Positions 1 to 4,554 of a stretch of DNA of 5,073 nt are shown one piece after another; positions within the stretch are counted from its first letter, which is position 1, and every line of letters starts with the position of its first letter. The notes beneath the pieces were generated by a model. That model was not told the DNA's origin. It did no database searches and saw nothing but the letters and a program-made list of their open reading frames with translations. The translations under genes were made by a program, and so were the position numbers. The DNA is from JAUVDZ01 sp042568205. Its GTDB lineage: Bacteria; Patescibacteriota; Gracilibacteria; UBA1369; PNNO01. The DNA is taken from NCBI GenBank assembly GCA_042568205.1, contig JBHPJE010000030.1, positions 1 through 5,073 on the forward strand, given 5' to 3'.

Positions 1-106
1 CAGTATTCACTTCAAATTTAATTTTAAATAAATCTTGAGTAGCTTTTATAAGCTCTGCATCTAGTTCTTTAACTGTTAATTTGTTTAATTCTTGTGCTGT
101 TAACAT
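1..106 (-). CDS. rpmC: 50S ribosomal protein L29 (uL29), 5' part only
   Basis: This is the N-terminal 35 codons of L29, a small helical protein of the large subunit that sits beside L23 near the exit of the nascent peptide tunnel. Reading the minus strand from the ATG at 106 gives MLTAQELNKLTVKELDAELI, followed by a second helix with KATQDLFKIKFEV. This matches the family pattern of a short turn (A-x-E-L-x-x-L-x-x-x-E-L) leading into an amphipathic helix with the L-F-x-[IL]-[KR] motif. The family is usually 60 to 70 residues, so about half is missing at the window edge; this is a window truncation, not a broken gene. The start lies 2 bases after the rplP stop, the normal L16-L29 order of the S10 operon, and no Shine-Dalgarno sequence precedes it. 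The next gene, outside the window, would normally be rpsQ (S17). Confidence 0.9.
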   Translation of the reverse strand, partial: MLTAQELNKLTVKELDAELIKATQDLFKIKFEVNT

Positions 107-108
107 AT

Positions 109-528
109 TTAGGCTTTATGAGATTTAATAATTTTACATTTTACTGGTAGCTTGTGTGATGCTCTTTTTAATGCTTCTCTTGCAATTTCTTCTGACACAC
201 CATCCATTTCAAAGATAATTTTTCCTGGCTTTACTACATCTACATATCTATCGATCGCACCTTTACCACTACCCATTGGTGTTTCTGCACCTTTTTCAGT
301 AAGAGGTTTCATTGGGAATAATCTAATCCAGATTTTTCCTCCACGTTTACAGTAGTTAGTAATTGCCCTTCTGGCAGCTTCAATTTGTCTTGAAGTTAAT
401 TCACCTGCAGTCATTGCTTTTAGCCCATATTCTCCGAAACTCATTGAGCTTCCTCTCATAGCTTTACCTTTCAATTGGCTTCGGCCACGATGCAATTTCC
501 TATATTTCATTTTCTTTGGTACGAGCAT
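109..528 (-). CDS. rplP: 50S ribosomal protein L16 (uL16)
   Basis: L16 is a late-assembling large-subunit protein that contacts the 5S/23S rRNA region around the A-site tRNA elbow and the central protuberance. The 139-residue product is close to the usual 136 to 145. Visible signatures are the N-terminal LVPKKMKYRKLHRGR, the FGEYGLKAMTAGELTSRQIE block (residues 31-50), KIWIRLFPMKPLTEK (65-79), MGSGKG (85-90) and the PGKIIFEMDGVSEEIAREAL core (101-120). Alignment by eye with E. coli L16 puts Pro84 opposite Arg81, the arginine hydroxylated by the oxygenase YcfD/RoxA, so that modification is not possible here. The gene starts 2 bases after the rpsC stop and ends 2 bases before rpmC. The chosen ATG gives the conserved N-terminus. 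The upstream bases are A/T-rich with no purine-rich ribosome binding site. Confidence 0.97.
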   Translation of the reverse strand: MLVPKKMKYRKLHRGRSQLKGKAMRGSSMSFGEYGLKAMTAGELTSRQIEAARRAITNYCKRGGKIWIRLFPMKPLTEKGAETPMGSGKGAIDRYVDVVKPGKIIFEMDGVSEEIAREALKRASHKLPVKCKIIKSHKA

Positions 529-530
529 AA

Positions 531-1313
531 TTATTTTTTAGATGTTACTTTTTTTGCTTTAGTAGGTTTTTTTGCTTCTGGTTTTTTCGCTTCTGGCTTA
601 GATTTTTCTTCAAAGAAATCTGTTACATCACCTTCTGATTTACTTGATTCTTTTAATCCAGCTGGATCAGTTCCTCCGCTAACTGTATTGAAGACATCTC
701 CTTTATAAATCCATACTTTTACTCCGATTGCTCCATAAGTTGTGTTTGATGGCACAAGAGCATAATCTATATCAGCTCTGAATGTGTGTAGAGGAATTTT
801 TCCTTTTGAAAAGAATTCACTTCTTGCAATTTCTACACCATTTAATCTCCCACCTAATCTAATTTTAATACCTTTAGCACCTGCTTCAATTGCTTTTTCT
901 ATAGCCATTTTAGCAGCTCTTCTATAAGAAATTCTTTTTTCAACTTGTCTTGCAACTTGTTCAGCAACTAAATGTGCATCAAGCATTGGTTTTTTAATTT
1001 CAAGGATGTTTAATCCGAATTTATTTCCAAACTTCTTTTCCATTTGTTCTCTTAAAGATTCGATTGTTTCTCCACCTCTACCAATAATTAAACCTGGCTT
1101 AGCAGTGTGAACATTGATAGTCACAGCATTAGCAGTTCGCAATATTTCAACTTTAGATACAGAAGCATCTTTTAATTTTTCACGAATCATGCTTTCGATA
1201 TGAAAATCTTCGTGTAGGGTTTTGTGATATTTTTTCTTTCCTGCATACCATTTTGAATCCCATAAACGATTGATTCCGACACGCATGCTAATTGGATTGA
1301 CTTTTTGTCCCAT
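531..1313 (-). CDS. rpsC: 30S ribosomal protein S3 (uS3) with lysine-rich C-terminal tail
   Basis: S3 lies on the head of the small subunit at the mRNA entry channel. The order is an N-terminal MGQKVNPISMRVGI segment, a type II KH domain whose GxxG loop is GRGG at residues 78-81, and the S3 C-terminal domain to about residue 207. Arg131, Arg132 and Lys135 fall at the same positions as the E. coli residues implicated in mRNA helicase activity (SYRRAAK). The protein is 260 residues against 233 in E. coli. The extra length is a low-complexity tail from about residue 211 that contains the pentapeptide KPEAK twice (239-243 and 244-248) and ends in lysines. Such tails are common on ribosomal proteins of some lineages and probably extend into solvent or along rRNA. 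The gene starts 7 bases after the rplV stop, without a visible Shine-Dalgarno sequence. Confidence 0.98.
   Translation of the reverse strand: MGQKVNPISMRVGINRLWDSKWYAGKKKYHKTLHEDFHIESMIREKLKDASVSKVEILRTANAVTINVHTAKPGLIIGRGGETIESLREQMEKKFGNKFGLNILEIKKPMLDAHLVAEQVARQVEKRISYRRAAKMAIEKAIEAGAKGIKIRLGGRLNGVEIARSEFFSKGKIPLHTFRADIDYALVPSNTTYGAIGVKVWIYKGDVFNTVSGGTDPAGLKESSKSEGDVTDFFEEKSKPEAKKPEAKKPTKAKKVTSKK
567..596. repeat. Tandem 15-base repeat (2 copies) in the rpsC tail
   Basis: Two adjacent 15-base units, 567-581 and 582-596, differ at one position only (T at 573, C at 588). On the minus strand each encodes the same K-P-E-A-K pentapeptide of the S3 tail. The unit length is a multiple of three, so the duplication keeps the reading frame. 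This is most simply a slippage-type expansion of a low-complexity segment. Confidence 0.85.
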
Positions 1314-1320
1314 AAATTAA

Positions 1321-1734
1321 TTATTTAGTTGATTTGGTAGTTTTAGGTTTAGCTTCCTTTTTCACTTCTGCTTTTTCCTCTTTAACTGGTTCTGGAGCCT
1401 TAGCGTCTTCTGCTAATCCAACAGTAACCGTAATATGTGCAGTTCTTTTTCTTCTTGGATGAACTCTTCCTCTTGATACTGGCACGCTTCTTTTTAATGT
1501 TCTTCCTTCTGTTACTACGATCTCTTTTACTATTAATGAGTCTTTGTTCTGTTTAAAATTTTTCTCTGCATTAGCCATTGCACTGTGCAATACCTTGTAA
1601 AGTATTTGAGCTCCTTTTTTAGGAGTGAATTTCAAGATATCTAATGCTTCTAATGCATTTTTCTTTCTAACCAATCCAGCAACTAAGTTTGCCTTTTTTG
1701 ATGAGATCCGTACATGTTTTGCGATTGCTTTCAT
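1321..1734 (-). CDS. rplV: 50S ribosomal protein L22 (uL22) with C-terminal extension
   Basis: L22 binds several 23S rRNA domains. Its globular part sits at the tunnel exit and its long beta hairpin lines the tunnel constriction together with L4. Residues 1-107 form the conventional protein: MKAIAKHVRISSKKANLVAG at the N-terminus, the LxxSAMANAEKN helix (49-59), and the hairpin with GRTLKRSVPVSRGR (77-90) and HPRRKRTAHITV (92-103). E. coli L22 is 110 residues. This one has 137 because of a roughly 30-residue tail rich in Lys, Glu, Ala and Pro, with no predicted fold and no recognised function. The gene lies 5 bases after rpsS and 7 bases before rpsC. The ATG at 1734 gives the expected N-terminus; no Shine-Dalgarno sequence is seen. 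Confidence 0.97.
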   Translation of the reverse strand: MKAIAKHVRISSKKANLVAGLVRKKNALEALDILKFTPKKGAQILYKVLHSAMANAEKNFKQNKDSLIVKEIVVTEGRTLKRSVPVSRGRVHPRRKRTAHITVTVGLAEDAKAPEPVKEEKAEVKKEAKPKTTKSTK

Positions 1735-1739
1735 AATAA

Positions 1740-2012
1740 TTAAGCTTTAGCTAGTTTACCTCCGTGTGTTTTAAATTTTCTTGTAGGAGCAAATTCTCCT
1801 AGTTTGTGTCCAACCATATTTTCAGTAACGAATACTGGAATATGTTGTTTTCCATTGTGAACTCCGAATGTATGACCAACGAATTCAGGTGAAATTGCTG
1901 ATCCACGAGCCCAAGTTCTAATAACTGTTTTTTTACCGCCTTCGTTCAATCTCTCAACTTTCTTGATTAGGTTTGGGTCTACGAATGGTCCTTTTTTACT
2001 ACTTCTGCTCAT
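1740..2012 (-). CDS. rpsS: 30S ribosomal protein S19 (uS19)
   Basis: S19 sits in the head of the small subunit next to S13, where it contacts 16S rRNA and takes part in intersubunit bridging. The 90-residue product matches the usual 88 to 93. It shows the diagnostic SRSSKKGPFVD start (residues 2-12), the TWARGSAISPEFVGHTFGVHNG core, and the IPVFVTENMVGHKLGEFAPT segment with the terminal RKFKTHGG motif. The gene follows rplB after a 12-base spacer, the longest in the cluster, and precedes rplV by 5 bases, the normal L2-S19-L22 order. No Shine-Dalgarno sequence is visible before the ATG; the spacer reads as a duplicated A/T-rich 10-mer. Confidence 0.98.
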   Translation of the reverse strand: MSRSSKKGPFVDPNLIKKVERLNEGGKKTVIRTWARGSAISPEFVGHTFGVHNGKQHIPVFVTENMVGHKLGEFAPTRKFKTHGGKLAKA

Positions 2013-2030
2013 AGTTATTTATAGTTATTT
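2011..2030. repeat. Perfect 10-base tandem duplication at the rplB/rpsS junction
   Basis: The 10-mer ATAGTTATTT occurs twice without a gap, at 2011-2020 and 2021-2030. It covers the end of rplB (TAA stop and final lysine codon), the whole intergenic spacer and part of the rpsS start codon. Removing one copy would leave a 2-base stop-to-start spacing, the same as at the rpsC/rplP and rplP/rpmC junctions. The duplication therefore plausibly explains why this spacer is the widest. Confidence 0.8.
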
Positions 2031-2861
2031 TCTATGACGTGATTTAATAATATGTTTATCAGAATATTTTCTTTTTCTTGTTTTAAATCCTAAAGCTGGC
2101 ATTCCCCATGGAGTTTTTGGATGTTTAAGTCCAATAGGTTGGTTACCTTCACCACCACCATGTGGATGATCGCATGGATTCATCACTTTTCCTCTTACTT
2201 GTGGTCTTCTTCCCATATTTCTAACTCTACCTGCTTTTCCGATTTTAATATTTGAATGTTCTACGTTACTTACTTCTCCGATACTTGCATAACCACTTTT
2301 GATTACAAGTCTTGTTTCTCCTGATGGGAGTAGGATCTGCGTATGTTTTTTATCTTCTTGAGACATTATTTTTGCGCTTGACCCTGCAGATCTGATCATT
2401 TGACCACCTTTTCCTTTACTTAATTCAATGTTGTAAACTGAGAATCCAACTGGAACATTGCTAATTAACATTCTGTTTCCTGGTTTTAGCTTAGTTTTAT
2501 CTGCAAGTAGTACTTTGTCGTCAACTTCTATTCCTTGTGGAGCTAAATGATATCTTTTGTCTCCGTCAGTGTAATGAACAAGAATGATATAAGCTGTTCT
2601 ATATGGATCATATTCAACTGCAGCCACTTTCCCTTCAACGTTATGCTTTTCAGCTCGATTGAAGTCTACTACTCTATACATTCTTTTATGTCCACCACCT
2701 CTGTGTCTAATAGTAATTCTTCCTTGGTTGTTTCTTCCTGATCTCTTGTTTAATCTTCTAGTTAACTTTTTTTCAGGTTTACTAGTAGTGAGCTCTTCAA
2801 AAGTGTATGCGCTCATGTTTCTTCTGCCGGGTGTTGTTGGTTTGATTGGTTTTACTCCCAT
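2025..2861 (-). CDS. rplB: 50S ribosomal protein L2 (uL2)
   Basis: L2 is a core 23S rRNA-binding protein needed for subunit association and for the peptidyl transferase environment. The 278-residue length is close to the usual 273 to 278. Seen in order are the N-terminal extension with KPTTPGRR (residues 7-14), the OB-fold part with NNQGRITIRHRGGGHKR (44-60), an SH3-like middle domain, and the C-terminal MNPCDHPHGGGEG loop (228-240). Asp231 and His232 align with E. coli Asp228 and His229, the pair long implicated in ribosome activity. Cys230 replaces the usual valine. The following QPIGLKHPKTPWG and KTRKRK tail resemble Candidate Phyla Radiation L2 proteins as I remember them. The ATG shares one base with the rplW stop (TAATG), which favours translational coupling. 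Confidence 0.98.
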   Translation of the reverse strand: MGVKPIKPTTPGRRNMSAYTFEELTTSKPEKKLTRRLNKRSGRNNQGRITIRHRGGGHKRMYRVVDFNRAEKHNVEGKVAAVEYDPYRTAYIILVHYTDGDKRYHLAPQGIEVDDKVLLADKTKLKPGNRMLISNVPVGFSVYNIELSKGKGGQMIRSAGSSAKIMSQEDKKHTQILLPSGETRLVIKSGYASIGEVSNVEHSNIKIGKAGRVRNMGRRPQVRGKVMNPCDHPHGGGEGNQPIGLKHPKTPWGMPALGFKTRKRKYSDKHIIKSRHRK

Positions 2862-3178
2862 TATTTTTTCTTAGGTTTAGATTTTTTCTTATCAACGAAT
2901 TTAGTAATATCGATAGTTTTTCCATCTTTCATTTTGAATACTGCTTTTTTCCCCATCCTTCTCTTTAAAAACAAATTTCTACCTACATATCTTGATTTTG
3001 GCTGAGTTCTTGTAATCCTTACAGTGTCTACTTCACCTCCGTAAATCAACTTAATTGCCTTCTTTACATCAATTTTCGTTGCATGTTTATTGATTTTAAA
3101 CACATAGGTAGCTTTATCTTGAAGCATTGTGCTTTTTTCAGTAGTGATCGGTTCTATTAATACGCTGTGTAAATCCAT
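2861..3178 (-). CDS. rplW: 50S ribosomal protein L23 (uL23)
   Basis: L23 lies at the tunnel exit and is the docking site for trigger factor and signal recognition particle. The 105-residue product has the family start with P-I-T-T-E-K-S (residues 10-16). Glu14 aligns with E. coli Glu18, the trigger factor contact. It continues with the TYVFKINKHATKIDVKKAI strand-helix unit (24-42), the V-x-x-V-R-I strand, a tunnel-facing loop rich in Arg/Lys (residues 57-77) and the KKAVFKMKDGKTID strand (77-90). The end is a short, very basic tail, DKKKSKPKKK, a few residues longer than E. coli L23. The gene starts 5 bases after the rplD stop and its own stop overlaps the rplB start by one base. No Shine-Dalgarno sequence is visible. 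Confidence 0.97.
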   Translation of the reverse strand: MDLHSVLIEPITTEKSTMLQDKATYVFKINKHATKIDVKKAIKLIYGGEVDTVRITRTQPKSRYVGRNLFLKRRMGKKAVFKMKDGKTIDITKFVDKKKSKPKKK

Positions 3179-3183
3179 AATGA

Positions 3184-3804
3184 TTATTTAAAAACTTCAG
3201 TCATTTTTTTAAGTGCGTCTTCCAAAAATAAAACATTGCGATACTTTTGTAAGTCAGCAATGTTTAAATAATTAACTAAGATAGTCTTAACATTCGGTAA
3301 ATTATCTGAAGATTTTTGGATTGTTTCATTTTTTTCTGAGATTACCACTAGTACATTTCTATCAATTGGTAATTTTTCAACCATATCAGCAAATGTTCTT
3401 GTCTTAACTTCTCCTTCATATTTATCTAATGCCATAATTTGGTTTTCAGCTGCTTTTAGTGATAAAGCTGAGAATAAAGCCTTCCTTCTTTGCTTCTTTG
3501 GCATATCTACTTTGAAATTTCTGTCATTTCTAGGTCCGAATACAACACCACCACCTTTTAGCTGAGGCATTCTTCGAGAACCCTGACGCGCATTACCTGT
3601 TCCTTTTTGTCTAAATGGTTTTCGTCCACCACCTCTTACTTCACCTCTTAACTTAGTGTGAGCAATTGCGATGCGACCGTTTGCATGTTGGCGAACTAAA
3701 GCTTGATGAATCAAATCACCATTGAATGGAACTTCAAAAAATTCTTTTGCAAGTTCAACTTGTCCTTTTTTCTCTCCTGTTTGTGAGTATAAGTCTGCTT
3801 TCAT
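3184..3804 (-). CDS. rplD: 50S ribosomal protein L4 (uL4)
   Basis: L4 is an early assembly protein whose long loop reaches the tunnel constriction opposite L22. In gammaproteobacteria it also represses its own S10 operon by binding the leader RNA. The 206-residue product is close to the E. coli length of 201. The conserved extended loop is plain: RGGGRKPFRQKGTGNARQGS (residues 57-76) followed by GGGVVFGPR (84-92), where many bacteria have the fuller SIRSPxWRGGG form. KKQRRKALFSALS (103-115) opens the C-terminal Rossmann-like part, and the last strand gives NVLFLEDALKKM. The ATG shares one base with the rplC stop (TAATG). No Shine-Dalgarno sequence is visible. Whether it binds the leader at 4392-4488 is unknown. 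Confidence 0.97.
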   Translation of the reverse strand: MKADLYSQTGEKKGQVELAKEFFEVPFNGDLIHQALVRQHANGRIAIAHTKLRGEVRGGGRKPFRQKGTGNARQGSRRMPQLKGGGVVFGPRNDRNFKVDMPKKQRRKALFSALSLKAAENQIMALDKYEGEVKTRTFADMVEKLPIDRNVLVVISEKNETIQKSSDNLPNVKTILVNYLNIADLQKYRNVLFLEDALKKMTEVFK

Positions 3805-4391
3805 TATTCTGCTTTAGCTTTTATAAATATCAATCCTTTATTTGGTCCTGGGACTGCTCCCTTTAGACCTATAACGTTATTTTTTACATCAAGGTGCATT
3901 ACCTTAACTTTTTTTAGGGTAATTTTGTCTGTACCCATGTGACCTGGCATCTTTTTACCTTTAGCCACTCTTCCTGGTTTTGCACACGCACCAATTGAAC
4001 CTGGTTCTCTATGGTGGTGAGATCCGTGTGTTTCAGGTCCTCTTGAGAAGTTCCATCTTTTAATCACACCCTGGAAACCTTTACCTTTTGAAATTCCACT
4101 TACTTCTACTTCCTGAATCTCGTTAAATTTACTTAGATCAACTGTATCTCCTTTTTTATATTCTTCACCTTCTTCTATTCTTACTTCTCTACAATGAGCA
4201 AATTTCTTAGTTTTTTTAGGCTTCTTCAATTTAGAAAAACCAAGGACTATCGCCGGATATCCGTCTTTCTCTTCAGTTTTCACTTGGTGTACCTCGTTTG
4301 GTTCACACTGTATAAGAGTCATTGGGATCACACGACCGTCGTCTTGAATGACACGAGTCATACCTAATTTTTTACCTAGTATACCTAGCAT
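3804..4391 (-). CDS. rplC: 50S ribosomal protein L3 (uL3)
   Basis: L3 is one of the first proteins to bind 23S rRNA, and its central loop reaches towards the peptidyl transferase centre. The 195-residue product is slightly shorter than E. coli L3 (209). It shows the family N-terminus LGILGKKLGMTRV (2-14), GKGFQGVIKRW (103-113), a histidine-rich THGSHHH (121-127), PGSIGACAKPGRVAKGKKMPG (130-150, written here in its conserved core) and GAVPGPN (178-184). The loop carries GACAKPG where E. coli has a glutamine methylated by PrmB, so that modification is unlikely. The upstream frame is open back to a TAA at 4437-4439, but it offers no ATG, GTG or TTG, so 4391 is the best start. This is the first ribosomal protein gene of the cluster; rpsJ is not directly ahead of it. 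Confidence 0.97.
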   Translation of the reverse strand: MLGILGKKLGMTRVIQDDGRVIPMTLIQCEPNEVHQVKTEEKDGYPAIVLGFSKLKKPKKTKKFAHCREVRIEEGEEYKKGDTVDLSKFNEIQEVEVSGISKGKGFQGVIKRWNFSRGPETHGSHHHREPGSIGACAKPGRVAKGKKMPGHMGTDKITLKKVKVMHLDVKNNVIGLKGAVPGPNKGLIFIKAKAE

Positions 4392-4410
4392 ATTTTTTAA
4401 GAGGTTAATG

Positions 4411-4461
4411 CAGTTTGAAGATCTTTCGTTTTGGCCTTATTTATGCGGCGCCCTCAAACTG
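4411..4461 (-). promoter_or_regulatory. Long hairpin in the rplC leader RNA
   Basis: In the minus-strand RNA, bases 4461 to 4451 (CAGUUUGAGGG) can pair with 4421 to 4411 (UCUUCAAACUG), giving an 11-pair stem: eight contiguous Watson-Crick pairs, then G-U, G-C and G-U. The 29-base apical part holds GGCGCC- and GGCC-type runs and can form a short inner GCC/GGC helix. The two wobble pairs would be A-C mismatches in a plus-strand RNA, so the fold favours the operon transcript. The stem ends 19 bases before the rplC ATG. There is no U-run after it, so it is not a terminator. A ribosomal-protein-binding or translation-controlling leader is a reasonable guess; the ligand is unknown. Confidence 0.55.
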
Positions 4462-4473
4462 AACTCGTAACAT
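4441..4473 (-). CDS. Possible 10-codon leader peptide ahead of rplC
   Basis: Reading down from the ATG at 4473 gives MLRVQFEGAA and then TAA. It lies inside the predicted leader RNA. Like the real genes here it has an A/T-rich upstream sequence, no Shine-Dalgarno and a TAA stop. Its start codon sits in the 3' arm of the small hairpin at 4469-4486, and its body covers the 5' arm of the long hairpin at 4411-4461, so a ribosome on it would stop the long hairpin forming. It has no run of a single regulatory amino acid. A frame this short arises easily by chance, so this is a candidate only. Confidence 0.2.
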   Translation of the reverse strand: MLRVQFEGAA

Positions 4474-4486
4474 AAAAATATATGTT
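4469..4486 (-). promoter_or_regulatory. Small hairpin at the 5' end of the leader RNA
   Basis: On the transcript, AACAUA (4486-4481) pairs perfectly with UAUGUU (4474-4469) around a six-base loop, UAUUUU. It would lie almost at the predicted 5' end (about 4488), where such hairpins often protect mRNA from decay. It is A/U-rich and weak, so its stability is uncertain. Confidence 0.4.
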
Positions 4487-4515
4487 GCCGGCCTAGTATA
4501 AGCGAGCAATATATT
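4477..4515. repeat. Imperfect inverted repeat flanking the -10 box
   Basis: On the plus strand AATATA(TG)TTGC (4477-4488) is the reverse complement of GCAATATATT (4506-4515) apart from a 2-base bulge. The 17 bases between the arms contain the -10 hexamer of the rplC promoter. It could be an operator or a DNA cruciform, but such matches are frequent in AT-rich DNA. Confidence 0.3.
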
Positions 4516-4523
4516 GAAGTCAA
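4495..4523 (-). promoter_or_regulatory. Sigma70-type promoter of the rplC operon
   Basis: The minus strand reads TTGACT (4523-4518), a 17-base spacer, then TATACT (4500-4495). Both hexamers differ from consensus at one base and the spacing is optimal. An A/T-rich tract (TTTAAAAAACTA and flanking bases, about 4524-4545) sits just upstream in the position of an UP element. Transcription should begin near 4488, leaving a leader of about 97 bases before the rplC ATG. The discriminator AGGCCG is strikingly GC-rich for this AT-rich DNA, a feature of stringently controlled promoters in well-studied bacteria. The promoter lies about 30 bases beyond the stop of the upstream gene. Confidence 0.8.
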
Positions 4524-4554
4524 TAGTTTTTTAAAGGAAAATTATATGTAAGAC

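Noticed and set aside
152..355. Plus-strand open frame of 67 codons
   Set aside because: It lies entirely antisense to the well-conserved rplP gene and encodes no recognisable domain, so it is a shadow frame.
475..708. Plus-strand open frame of 77 codons
   Set aside because: It is antisense to the rplP start and the low-complexity tail of rpsC; its Phe/Ser-rich content is just the complement of lysine codons.
2547..2874. Two overlapping plus-strand open frames (64 and 71 codons), one looking hydrophobic
   Set aside because: Both are antisense to rplB; the apparent membrane-like sequence reflects the complement of Lys/Arg-rich codons in L2.
4411..4461. Hairpin as an intrinsic terminator
   Set aside because: The stem is followed by CAUUAACC on the minus strand, with no U-run, and it lies between a promoter and its gene.
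4408..4470. Plus-strand 20-codon frame with a GAGG-like sequence just upstream
   Set aside because: It opposes the leader RNA of the operon, and a Shine-Dalgarno start would be out of keeping with the rest of the window. Its bases are better explained as hairpin arms.
4524..4554. Terminator for the upstream unidentified gene
   Set aside because: Only about 30 bases separate its stop from the -35 box, and they hold A/T tracts without a GC stem, so read-through into the operon cannot be excluded.
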